The notes beneath the pieces are model-generated. The model saw only the letters and a list, made by a program, of their open reading frames with translations. It made no database searches and had not been told where the DNA came from. Shown here in pieces: positions 33,500 through 40,587 of a stretch of 64,000 nucleotides of DNA (position 1 is its first letter; every line of letters starts with the position of its first letter). A program made the translations under genes and the position numbers. Source of the DNA: a virus; IMG/VR virus record IMGVR_UViG_3300022843_000013, positions 1-64,000 of that record; one strand, 5' to 3'.

Positions 33500-34585
33500 C
33501 TAATCTGGTAATTTTAGTGTTTTGCCCTGTAGGTCGGTAGGGCTTACCCAAGATTTCTTACCCGTGCGACGGTCGAGAAGCAACTGATAAATTTTACCAT
33601 CGGACCCGATACGAGTCCCGTAAGCCAGTCGAACATCGATACCGGCCTTCTCAGAGTTGCCAGTCCAGTAGCATGCCGACTCGCAGCTGTCCCTGACAAC
33701 CAAACGACCCCCCGGGACTGAAGCGCAGTAAACTAGACCGTCGTGATGCTCAGTGTGCCAGTCGTCGCCCGACACTCCGACGTGCGACACGCCCGATAGG
33801 CGAGGCAGCCACACGGGCAGTCCGTATAGTTTGCTTGCCGCTAGGACCAGCTCCTCTCCGTCGTTTCGATATAAATTTCCTATGACCCTGTGATTAGGCG
33901 TCACGGCCATGCGGACCTCGCTGTTCTCGACCACCAGAAGCTCTCCGGTGTAGTGCTCTCGCACGACACGCTCCGCGCGGTGCCACTCGATCTTATCGCT
34001 GCTCCCGCACGCGAATACTTCCGAGTCCTCAACGTCGCACCAGGGAACCCACCCACGCTCAGTGAATACCTCACTCTCCCCTGTCAGACACTCCGGTCCG
34101 GCAATGGTATCGATGAACCCAAACTGCGAAGCGCTAACAGCCTGCATGTCACCCGTAATAGCGTTGGGATCCCCGATGCCTCCGGGGCCCATTTTAGTAA
34201 TTCGACGTTGCTGCTCCAAGATGTGCATCGGGTTAATCTCCTCCAGCGCTGGGACCAGGGGGTTACTTGTGATGTAGCCGGTCGTGTATTCTCCGAAGGT
34301 GTCCGGACCCATCGGATTCAGGTTCTTCGCGCGAGCCACGCGCCCCATCATCTTTCGTAGGACCTTTCCGTGATCCAACTTAACCCTCTCGGACATCAGT
34401 TGATCCACCATGTAGATGCGATCGTTGGGTAGCGAGTCTCGGTCATCAGTCTCCGCCAGTCCCCGGTTGACCGCTAGTAGCTTCTCCGACGCGGCAAGTA
34501 GACCGTCCACGCCGATAGACGAGTATGTTTCAAACTCGTCGTCGTCGGCGATATACTGATGTCTCTGTTTTGATTTGGTGGTCAT
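33500..34585 (-). CDS. RNA polymerase beta middle fragment, interrupted by an intein
   Basis: A 361-residue precursor. The start MTTKSKQRHQYIADDD at 34585 overlaps the stop of the N-terminal beta gene as ATGA. Residues ~108-165 follow the conserved beta segment ahead of the active centre: NPLVPALEEINPMHILEQQR, then RITKMGPGGIG (beta: NPLSELTHKRRLSALGPGG), ending TIAGPE where bacterial beta has IETPEG. The intein then intervenes, and the host sequence resumes SEKAGIDVRLAYGTRIGSDG (beta: PNIGLI). After splicing the product would be about 216 residues. This is the second of three beta pieces. Confidence 0.88.
   Translation of the reverse strand: MTTKSKQRHQYIADDDEFETYSSIGVDGLLAASEKLLAVNRGLAETDDRDSLPNDRIYMVDQLMSERVKLDHGKVLRKMMGRVARAKNLNPMGPDTFGEYTTGYITSNPLVPALEEINPMHILEQQRRITKMGPGGIGDPNAITGDMQAVSASQFGFIDTIAGPECLTGESEVFTERGWVPWCDVEDSEVFACGSSDKIEWHRAERVVREHYTGELLVVENSEVRMAVTPNHRVIGNLYRNDGEELVLAASKLYGLPVWLPRLSGVSHVGVSGDDWHTEHHDGLVYCASVPGGRLVVRDSCESACYWTGNSEKAGIDVRLAYGTRIGSDGKIYQLLLDRRTGKKSWVSPTDLQGKTLKLPD
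33656..34090 (-). other. Mini-intein in the RNA polymerase beta fragment (145 aa)
   Basis: Residues 166-310 of the precursor. Block A is CLTGESEVFTERGWVPWCDV with the nucleophilic Cys1; block B is MAVTPNHRV with the T-x-x-H pair; block F is LVYCASVPGGRLVVRDS; block G ends YWTGN followed by Ser as the +1 residue. The length fits a splicing domain only, without a homing endonuclease. The penultimate residue is Gly rather than His, which some inteins tolerate. The insertion point is the conserved P-E-G loop of beta. Splicing competence is inferred from the motifs. Confidence 0.9.
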
Positions 34586-36072
34586 TTTAAATCTTCGGGC
34601 TGTATGTATCCGTCTAGCGCCATCGCCATGAGTGCCCGGGGTGTAGGGACGCCCTCCTGCATCTCGGCGCCTCTCTTGCCCGCTTTTAGGGATAGATTGA
34701 TGGCGGCGTCGTCGTCGAAGTCGTGACGGTTCATGAACCACTTCACGAACTCCCCTCGGCGATACTTCTCCATCTCTTCTTCCACCTGCAGGGCTTTGTC
34801 TCCCGGTAGCATCTTCAGAGGGTCAATGCCCCAATTACGTAGCGCGAAAGCCCGTCGGGGCGTTGGCTTCGCTACGAATTGGGCACCATGCCGCGCCTTA
34901 AAGGACTTCCACCTCTTCTTCTGATGTTCGTCCGTCTCCCCGCGCTGCCCGTCGTGGTATTTCTCATACCATTGCAGCCAACCCTTCTGGTTTTCGTCGT
35001 CTAGCCAGTGCTTGGGCCACTCGCGCATCGAGGCGAGCTGAGGTCCGTGGTTGCCGTAGATTGAGTTGTACACCTCGCGCATCCCGTTCGGCTCAATATC
35101 GGGCTCGAATCCCGCAGCTTTTTCGACACCATCAAAAAACCCCACCCAGTCGTCGGATACCTCGTCGGGAGACATGTCCGGGGCGAATGTCGCGGACGAT
35201 CTCTTAATCATGTCCTGCGCTATTTGTATGACGGCTCCGGCCCTCCGCCAACTGGCGGCCTTCTCCTGGCTATACAGGTTGGGTAGGTTCCTTCGCATGA
35301 TCGCGTCGGACACCTGCGCCCTGTCCATAGCCGCTCGAATGGCTGCTACCTTTTCGTCAAAAGGAAGTCCTTCGTCACGCTCCCACTTGGGAACAGACTT
35401 GCGGTAGGCCCGCGCGAGTGCGTGCTTTGAATATTTCGACTTGTTGGACGCAAGTATCTCCGGTCCCCACCTTCGAGAGAGCTCCTCGTCGGTCACTCCC
35501 AAGTCTCGAAAGATGGAGTAGGCGTGCAGGTCTGAGGATCCTATCTTTAATCTGTATTGCGCGGTGGTGGGTTCGAAGGACACTCGCATCGCGGAGCCCG
35601 TCCCCGGTCTCGTATTGAAGTGATTCTCGAGTTCCCCGTTGGCGCGCCTCCTGGCGTAGGTCCCCGGGAGAAGTCTAGACTGCGACACCGGACTAAACTC
35701 GCTCCCGTTGTTGATGAAGGTGTTACGCTCCGTTAAGTAGGGCACGCGGGCCAAGGTCATGTTCTTCTTCGTGTCGAGGACCTTGTTGGTCTCCTCGTCC
35801 ACCAACCTGACGGTCCCGCGGAGTCGGCGATGCAACAGGCTGTCAGACGCCTTGGCCTCTGCCTGATCTTTCAGGGAATACTCCTCCTTGTCGGTATACT
35901 TGAGGTCGACCAATTCTAGACGCACTCCGCCGTAGGAAAACCCGTTTGCGTAACGGTCCATGGATTTCATTATGCCAGACTCTAAGGCCCTCCGCGTGGC
36001 GGTCGAGTCCTCTGGGTCACGTAGAGTCACCCCCGGGGGCGCTGATGGTTCGTCTTCCGGTATCACACCCAA
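34582..36072 (-). CDS. RNA polymerase beta N-terminal fragment
   Basis: A 496-residue protein matching the beta protrusion and lobe region. Residues 107-141, LARVPYLTERNTFINNGSEF through SRLLPGTYARR, align with bacterial beta [24 protein letters not shown]. Upstream, LKYTDKEEYSLKDQAEAKAS and RGTVRLVDEETNKVL follow the same order as beta. Two E-K-A-A segments (QEKAASWRR, VEKAAGFEP) are shared with the virion-type proteins. The stop overlaps the middle-fragment start as ATGA, so the two pieces are made together. The C-terminal ~200 residues are more divergent. Confidence 0.9.
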   Translation of the reverse strand: MGVIPEDEPSAPPGVTLRDPEDSTATRRALESGIMKSMDRYANGFSYGGVRLELVDLKYTDKEEYSLKDQAEAKASDSLLHRRLRGTVRLVDEETNKVLDTKKNMTLARVPYLTERNTFINNGSEFSPVSQSRLLPGTYARRRANGELENHFNTRPGTGSAMRVSFEPTTAQYRLKIGSSDLHAYSIFRDLGVTDEELSRRWGPEILASNKSKYSKHALARAYRKSVPKWERDEGLPFDEKVAAIRAAMDRAQVSDAIMRRNLPNLYSQEKAASWRRAGAVIQIAQDMIKRSSATFAPDMSPDEVSDDWVGFFDGVEKAAGFEPDIEPNGMREVYNSIYGNHGPQLASMREWPKHWLDDENQKGWLQWYEKYHDGQRGETDEHQKKRWKSFKARHGAQFVAKPTPRRAFALRNWGIDPLKMLPGDKALQVEEEMEKYRRGEFVKWFMNRHDFDDDAAINLSLKAGKRGAEMQEGVPTPRALMAMALDGYIQPEDLK

Positions 36073-36320
36073 TGTATACCGCGACCCCGAGGGGTTGGCA
36101 ACACCGATGCGTCATGCGAGCATTTTCTTAAAAAGGTCACCGGCGCCGCCCCCTGAGAGAATCCAAGAGACCAAGCCAACACCACCCCCGCCACATATTC
36201 CCCCACCGGCGACGACAGTAGGCACAGAGCCAACAGAACCAACACCGCCCAAGAAATGAAGAAAGAGAGCAAGATTTGGGCGATACGGAATGCTTTTTTA
36301 GGTCGTTTTTCTCCGGTCAC
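36063..36320 (-). CDS. Small membrane protein with GTG start
   Basis: An 85-residue protein with two likely transmembrane helices (AQILLSFFISWAVLVLLALC and GEYVAGVVLAWSLGFSQGA) and a basic start MTGEKRPKK. No ATG exists in the frame; the GTG is supported by a hairpin placed exactly 12 nt upstream, the same spacing as in two other genes of this island. It overlaps the RNA polymerase beta start by 10 nt. Function unknown. Confidence 0.5.
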   Translation of the reverse strand: MTGEKRPKKAFRIAQILLSFFISWAVLVLLALCLLSSPVGEYVAGVVLAWSLGFSQGAAPVTFLRKCSHDASVLPTPRGRGIHWV

Positions 36321-36332
36321 TTAACCCAGAAA

Positions 36333-36357
36333 GCCCGGCCAATTCAATGGTCCGAGC
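36333..36357 (-). promoter_or_regulatory. Island leader hairpin, copy 1
   Basis: Minus strand GCTCGGACCATTGAATTGG then CCGGGC: a 6-bp stem plus an inner CCA/TGG pair, ending 12 nt before the GTG at 36320. It is homologous to the hairpins at 37920 and 38189. Confidence 0.6.
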
Positions 36358-36376
36358 GGGCTTGGGTTGGTATTGG

Positions 36377-36724
36377 CTACAGTCCCCCGTCAGAGTCGGG
36401 GACAATCTGCTCCATAATTGAGAGCAATAGATTCTCGGAAATCACTCCGTCTCGATACGCCTCGGAAATCTTAGCGTCCCCGACGATTATGCAATCTGAC
36501 TTCTGATCTGGCATCACCATTAATGGGAGCCCGAGCAGAGTTGAAATAACTGGTGATGTTTCGGTTGTTGTTATTGATTCATATCTCACGACATTCATCG
36601 CTGAAGAACTTAAGAAGTAAATTCCTTTACGTTGGGGGATGTCGGCGATTTTTTGAATCATGTCCGAAATGATATTCGGAGTAAGTGCGTCACAAGGAGA
36701 TGAATCCAATTTTGTTTTACTCAT
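36377..36724 (-). CDS. Hypothetical protein
   Basis: A 115-residue protein. It has the layout of a small alpha/beta domain (MIQKIADIPQRKGIYFLSSS; LPLMVMPDQKSDCIIVGDAK). It overlaps the next gene upstream as ATGA. It lies in the accessory island. No family recognised. Confidence 0.6.
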   Translation of the reverse strand: MSKTKLDSSPCDALTPNIISDMIQKIADIPQRKGIYFLSSSAMNVVRYESITTTETSPVISTLLGLPLMVMPDQKSDCIIVGDAKISEAYRDGVISENLLLSIMEQIVPDSDGGL

Positions 36725-37005
36725 GGTTTATTTTTATCTTTCGGTGGCAGGATGGAGGAGTTCTCTCTAAGATTCCAGAAGTGCCCCGCTCCTTGTTCAT
36801 TGGTTTCTAAGGTGCAGTGGCATTTCGTGCATCCAACGATGCAACTGGTGCGACGGTTTCCCAAGCGTTCAATTTTTGCCTCCCCACCGCAAAACGGACA
36901 CGGCAGGAGAGAACAAGACGATGCAAAACAATCGCCAAGGCAAACGCTATGTGATCCACACGCGGAGGGTGTGGGGCAGTCTTTATGTGGATCGAAGTCA
37001 CTCAT
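36721..37005 (-). CDS. Lar-like zinc-ribbon protein
   Basis: A 94-residue protein with Cys-rich segments. The C-terminal part LLPCPFCGGEAKIERLGNRR, then GCTKCHCTL and HFWNLRE resembles the Lar restriction-alleviation family (C-P-F-C-G-x-x-A ... C-x-x-C ... W-N). Lar proteins modulate type I restriction enzymes, but many phage homologues are untested. The N-terminus adds further Cys (PSACGSHSVCLGDCFASSC). Overlaps both neighbours as ATGA. Confidence 0.65.
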   Translation of the reverse strand: MSDFDPHKDCPTPSACGSHSVCLGDCFASSCSLLPCPFCGGEAKIERLGNRRTSCIVGCTKCHCTLETNEQGAGHFWNLRENSSILPPKDKNKP

Positions 37006-37535
37006 GGCGATGTTTGATCTTGGTTGTTCATCAAAGATGGCCAGTTGTCGGGATTCACAGCAGCCCACCAGATTACTTCTTCGGGGCACACGCCGGAATC
37101 GTCAAACGTGCCATCAAGTAGATTCAGGACCGAGTAGTGTTCATCGCATGACGTATCGACGAGGATTGTTTTCTCTCCGTCGCTGTATTTTACGATTACT
37201 AAGATCCTTTCGCCGTCGCCCCAGAAGTAGCTTTCAGAATCGAAGTCTTCGTGCGCTGGTCCTTTACGCCATTCAAGCGGCTTCCTATCTGCTTCGATTG
37301 CAACGCTTTTCTCTTCATTCCTAGAATTGAGGAGCGCGGCTACCATAGTCGAGAAATGTGACCCTAAAAAGTCAGCTTGAATCTCTTCTCCATTCTCTCC
37401 CATGGTAAACGAGAGAAAGCCGGGAATGTGCCCCGTGTCTGTGCAGTGGTCAGTCCAAGCGTCTTGGAGTGCCTCAGATAAGTCATCCTCGTCAATGAAG
37501 AGATCGCTTGATGTAGTCGTGGTTTTCATGTTCAT
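37002..37535 (-). CDS. Hypothetical acidic protein
   Basis: A 177-residue, very acidic protein (FIDEDDLSEALQDAWTDHCT; EEVIWWAAVNPDNWPSLMNN). It belongs to an ATGA-linked gene pair with the Lar-like gene. No family recognised. Very acidic small proteins are common DNA mimics, but that is speculation here. Confidence 0.6.
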   Translation of the reverse strand: MNMKTTTTSSDLFIDEDDLSEALQDAWTDHCTDTGHIPGFLSFTMGENGEEIQADFLGSHFSTMVAALLNSRNEEKSVAIEADRKPLEWRKGPAHEDFDSESYFWGDGERILVIVKYSDGEKTILVDTSCDEHYSVLNLLDGTFDDSGVCPEEVIWWAAVNPDNWPSLMNNQDQTSP

Positions 37536-37589
37536 GATTTGTTAATTTTTTCGATAAAGTCAATTTGTAATTCTTCAGGCTCGCGCTTA

Positions 37590-37907
37590 TTAATCAGCGT
37601 GGAATATAGCAGATGCCAAGCATTGATTGGGGTGAATTCTTCCCTCATGGTCCAGCTCCCGCATCGGTGGGGTTGGGCTGACTTTGAGCGTCTCTACGGC
37701 GTAATGGATCTGGCACCCCGCTATGAACATGGATCCGATTTGAACATACCAATTTGTTGACCCGCGGTTAGTTTTTATTCCGAGGGTTTGCTCATCAGAC
37801 ATGACCGCTTTTATGGTTCCAAATACGGCTCGGTAGCTTTCCCCGTCGGGGGCGATAAACCATTCGTCTGTGGTTATTAGATATTTTTTTCCTATAGTCG
37901 GTTTCAT
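37590..37907 (-). CDS. Hypothetical island protein
   Basis: A 105-residue protein with start MKPTIGKKYLITTDEW at 37907, chosen because the leader hairpin lies 12 nt upstream as in two other genes. A beta-rich segment follows (YRAVFGTIKAVMSDEQTLGI). No family recognised. Confidence 0.55.
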   Translation of the reverse strand: MKPTIGKKYLITTDEWFIAPDGESYRAVFGTIKAVMSDEQTLGIKTNRGSTNWYVQIGSMFIAGCQIHYAVETLKVSPTPPMRELDHEGRIHPNQCLASAIFHAD

Positions 37908-37919
37908 TTCACCAGCAAT

Positions 37920-37944
37920 GCCCGGCCAAGTCAATGGTCCGGGC
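37920..37944 (-). promoter_or_regulatory. Island leader hairpin, copy 2
   Basis: Minus strand GCCCGGACCATTGACTTGG then CCGGGC, the most regular copy, ending 12 nt before the ATG at 37907; the spacer is ATTGCTGGTGAA. Confidence 0.6.
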
Positions 37945-37966
37945 GGGTTGGTGGTGTTTCCTTAAA

Positions 37967-38176
37967 TTAAGTCATGACGTTAGGGTCAATTCCATCTACC
38001 CAAAAGGTTCTCGCTTTAGATACCTGGGAAAACCCGACACACATCAGGATTGAAAAAACCTCTCCTTCATGAGCTGAAGCTAATCGTTCAGCCTCGATCC
38101 GAGCACTAATAATCGTTTGGTGGCGGACTTGTGGCGATGTCCCCCCTTCGCGCAAGACGTAGTAATATGTTGTCAT
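37967..38176 (-). CDS. Small island protein (69 aa)
   Basis: A 69-residue protein with start MTTYYYVLREGGTSPQVRHQ at 38176, again 12 nt after a leader hairpin. It resembles a small strand-helix domain (IISARIEAERLASAHEGEVF). No family recognised. Confidence 0.55.
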   Translation of the reverse strand: MTTYYYVLREGGTSPQVRHQTIISARIEAERLASAHEGEVFSILMCVGFSQVSKARTFWVDGIDPNVMT

Positions 38177-38188
38177 TTCGCCAGCAAT

Positions 38189-38213
38189 GCCCGTCCAATT
38201 CAATGGTCCGGGC
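38189..38213 (-). promoter_or_regulatory. Island leader hairpin, copy 3
   Basis: Minus strand GCCCGGACCATTGAATTGG then ACGGGC, ending 12 nt before the ATG at 38176; the spacer is ATTGCTGGCGAA. Confidence 0.6.
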
Positions 38214-38243
38214 GGTTGTAACTGTCCGACGCTACGGACCCTC

Positions 38244-38726
38244 TTAGGGCCGAAGGTCAGGGGAGTTCGCATCAGAAACAACGACCTCCGCCTTGAGTAG
38301 CTCGACCGTGTTCCTGAATGCGCGCTCCAACATCTCTGGCGTCATCTCCAAATCATAGACGCTACCGCTCCGCGCCATCCCTGCCATCACGCAGTCCGAT
38401 ATGTATTCGATCACGTCGAGAAGATTCACATCCTCTGGCACTCCGTCCTCTTGTCCGAGATGGTGTCGGTGAATCTTTCTATGATTGTCCCACCATCCAG
38501 TTTTCTCGAATCCTGTGATGAAGTCATCATGGAACCAGTCGATTGCCGTTAGCTTGTCGTAGTCGTGCTCCCCAGCGGCCTCGGTGAGTTTGCCGATGAA
38601 GAACGCCATGGCTTTTACTACGTCGCCGATATGGGTGCGACTGGAAGCTAAAAGCGTTTCCTTGGTGGTGTTGGCGTAGTCGCAGGTCCGTGTGTCTGCG
38701 GTGGCGGATTTGGTTATTGGTATCAT
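38244..38726 (-). CDS. DUF5662-like conserved phage protein
   Basis: A 160-residue protein with start at 38726. It contains the phage-family order HDYDKLTAIDWFHDDF, then WWDNHRKIHRHHLG, then DVNLLDVIEYISDCVMAGMA, then AFRNTVELLKAEVVV. The His/Asp pairs recall an HD-like metal site. Homologues are frequent in large phages under the name DUF5662. Biochemical function unknown to me. Confidence 0.7.
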   Translation of the reverse strand: MIPITKSATADTRTCDYANTTKETLLASSRTHIGDVVKAMAFFIGKLTEAAGEHDYDKLTAIDWFHDDFITGFEKTGWWDNHRKIHRHHLGQEDGVPEDVNLLDVIEYISDCVMAGMARSGSVYDLEMTPEMLERAFRNTVELLKAEVVVSDANSPDLRP

Positions 38727-38866
38727 AAAGGGTTTAGGTAATTCGGAAGAATGCGAACAAGTCGGCGCTGGCAACAGATGCCAGCGGTGAAGTTTGGTTA
38801 GGAATCGGAGTCGGCTCCCGCTGGTAGCGGTGCCACACCTTGGACGTTCTCCATAGAAATAACACA

Positions 38867-39163
38867 ATGAAAACCACCCAAGAAGTCTACGACGCCCTCG
38901 TGGCATACATGAACAAGTTCACCGAACCAGCGAGTTCCTGGTATGCAGGAATTGCAGCCGATCCACGGGACAGATTGTTCAGCGATCATAATGTTAATGA
39001 AACGAATGGTCAGTGGGCGTTCGATACATGCTCAACAGACACTGACGCCAGAGCTGTCGAGGCCGCCATGTTGAAGCTCGGCTGCAAGGGCGGCGGCGGT
39101 GGCGGCGACCACACGACCAAGAGTTGTTATGTCTATTTTATCACCAACTCGACCGTCGAGTGA
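38867..39163 (+). CDS. GIY-YIG-like small protein, copy 1
   Basis: A 98-residue plus-strand protein starting MKTTQEVYDALVAYMNK. The segment SWYAGIAADPRDRLFSDHNV resembles the Y-x-G-I-T-D-P-x-x-R-L-x-x-H core of GIY-YIG proteins, followed by RAVEAAMLKLGCKGGGGGGD and YVYFI. This layout is common in phage and bacterial proteins of unknown function. It lacks the clear catalytic Glu region of a full homing endonuclease. The only other plus-strand CDS in the window is its identical second copy. Confidence 0.6.
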   Translation: MKTTQEVYDALVAYMNKFTEPASSWYAGIAADPRDRLFSDHNVNETNGQWAFDTCSTDTDARAVEAAMLKLGCKGGGGGGDHTTKSCYVYFITNSTVE

Positions 39164-39265
39164 TGGGCACGGAAACTCATGCGGGTGATTTTCGGCTGAC
39201 ATGACCTCGCCTGTCTCGACATCCACTGTCTCGATCCGAACAGATATTCTAGTTTTAATATTCAT
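39032..39265 (-). CDS. Antisense-overlapping hypothetical protein, copy 1
   Basis: A 77-residue minus-strand frame starting MNIKTRISVRIETVDVETGE. It overlaps the 3' end of the GIY-YIG-like gene tail-to-tail by 132 nt. The non-overlapping N-terminal part has good protein-like composition. Its C-terminal half is the complement of the GIY-YIG tail (the Gly codon run reads as Ala/Ala-rich). I cannot tell whether both strands are expressed. Confidence 0.4.
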   Translation of the reverse strand: MNIKTRISVRIETVDVETGEVMSAENHPHEFPCPSLDGRVGDKIDITTLGRVVAATAAALAAELQHGGLDSSGVSVC

Positions 39266-39477
39266 TTTGTTTTTAGCGGTCTTGCATTCCGAACTCACCA
39301 CTCAAAGGCAGGTGACGCCTAAGAAAATTAAGAAGGAGAACAAGACGGTGGTGGACAACCGCCACCAGCCCCACTGTTTACATGATCCTGCGTAGCCACA
39401 ACCTCAACCCTGTTTTCGGAGTCGGCTCCCGCTGGTAGCGGTGCCACACCTTGGACGTTCTCCATAGAAATAACACA

Positions 39478-39774
39478 ATGAAAACCACCCAAGAAGTCTA
39501 CGACGCCCTCGTGGCATACATGAACAAGTTCACCGAACCAGCGAGTTCCTGGTATGCAGGAATTGCAGCCGATCCACGGGACAGATTGTTCAGCGATCAT
39601 AATGTTAATGAAACGAATGGTCAGTGGGCGTTCGATACATGCTCAACAGACACTGACGCCAGAGCTGTCGAGGCCGCCATGTTGAAGCTCGGCTGCAAGG
39701 GCGGCGGCGGTGGCGGCGACCACACGACCAAGAGTTGTTATGTCTATTTTATCACCAACTCGACCGTCGAGTGA
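39478..39774 (+). CDS. GIY-YIG-like small protein, copy 2
   Basis: Identical to the protein encoded at 38867-39163, located in the second 611-bp unit. No difference is visible in the encoded residues, so the duplication is recent, gene-converted, or an assembly artefact. Confidence 0.6.
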   Translation: MKTTQEVYDALVAYMNKFTEPASSWYAGIAADPRDRLFSDHNVNETNGQWAFDTCSTDTDARAVEAAMLKLGCKGGGGGGDHTTKSCYVYFITNSTVE

Positions 39775-39876
39775 TGGGCACGGAAACTCATGCGGGTGAT
39801 TTTCGGCTGACATGACCTCGCCTGTCTCGACATCCACTGTCTCGATCCGAACAGATATTCTAGTTTTAATATTCAT
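39643..39876 (-). CDS. Antisense-overlapping hypothetical protein, copy 2
   Basis: Identical to the frame at 39032-39265. It follows the minus-strand gene at 39939-40334 in transcription order, with 62 nt between. Confidence 0.4.
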   Translation of the reverse strand: MNIKTRISVRIETVDVETGEVMSAENHPHEFPCPSLDGRVGDKIDITTLGRVVAATAAALAAELQHGGLDSSGVSVC

Positions 39877-39938
39877 TTTGTTTTTAGCGGTCTTGCATTC
39901 CGAACTCACCACTCAAAGGCAGGTGACGCCTAAGAAAA

Positions 39939-40334
39939 TTAAGAAGGAGAACAAGACGGTGGTGGACAACCGCCACCAGCCCCACTGTTTACATGATCCT
40001 GCGTAGCCACAACCTCAACCCTGTTTTCGGAGTCGGCTCCCGCTGGTAGCGGTGCCACACCTTGGACGTTCTCTGGGGAAAATAAAAGACCTGACATCAA
40101 GACCGGAACGTGACCGTTGCCCGAAAATAGCGTCGAGTCCCCGGGTGCGTAATCATCAAACCAAACGCACAGACCGCGCTCGGGGTGATCATATATCTCT
40201 ATTGGTTGCTCGCCGTCGTAATCCCTGCCGTCAGCGTTCGAAACTGTCCAGAAACCAGAGAACAAGGCATCGCTGCCAATGACTACCGCGTCGGAGTTAT
40301 TGGCGATTTCGGAGTTATTTTGCGCGGTATTCAT
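39939..40334 (-). CDS. Hypothetical protein with C-terminus altered by the 611-bp repeat
   Basis: A 131-residue protein starting MNTAQNNSEIANNSDAVVIG at 40334. Its globular core (FSGFWTVSNADGRDYDGEQP; ERGLCVWFDDYAPGD) lies outside the repeat. The last third, beginning ENVQGVAPLPAGADS, lies within the repeat unit. At the far end of the array (38798) the same segment is followed at once by a stop (ADSDS*), which may be the original C-terminus. Insertion of the unit into this gene's end is my interpretation. Confidence 0.5.
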   Translation of the reverse strand: MNTAQNNSEIANNSDAVVIGSDALFSGFWTVSNADGRDYDGEQPIEIYDHPERGLCVWFDDYAPGDSTLFSGNGHVPVLMSGLLFSPENVQGVAPLPAGADSENRVEVVATQDHVNSGAGGGCPPPSCSPS

Positions 40335-40356
40335 GGTAGGATTTAAGCGTTCGCGC

Positions 40357-40587
40357 TTAGAACCAGCGCCAGTTTTGAGGCATCGTTTGCCATTCAAATC
40401 TCATTTGCTTTGCCGCACAACCGCTTGGCCGGTATGCTGGGTCTTTTGCGTAAACTGGGTGGGGTTTAATCGCCAGCCTCCTCACTAAAAGCCAACGGAC
40501 GGAGCGAACAAGGCGATGATGATACGCCCTTAATCGTTGGAACTTTTGGGGCGTGGCGGTAGTTGGTGGTGATTCTTGCGTGTTCAT
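40357..40587 (-). CDS. Small basic hypothetical protein
   Basis: A 76-residue protein that overlaps the RecQ stop as ATGA. It is basic and aromatic (LRAYHHRLVRSVRWLLVRRL; RFEWQTMPQNWRWF). The overlap supports expression, though composition is unusual. No family recognised. Confidence 0.4.
   Translation of the reverse strand: MNTQESPPTTATPQKFQRLRAYHHRLVRSVRWLLVRRLAIKPHPVYAKDPAYRPSGCAAKQMRFEWQTMPQNWRWF

Larger units (their letters stand above)
38805..40073. repeat. Two perfect tandem copies of a 611-bp unit plus a 47-bp third start
   Basis: The unit 38805-39415 is repeated at 39416-40026, and its first 47 bp occur again at 40027-40073 (TCGGAGTCGGCTCCCGCTGG at each start). The two full copies appear identical by eye. 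Each contains the GIY-YIG-like plus-strand ORF and an antisense ORF. The 47-bp end repeat encodes part of a minus-strand gene in the third copy, which suggests the unit entered the 3' end of that gene. An assembly artefact is possible. Confidence 0.85.
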
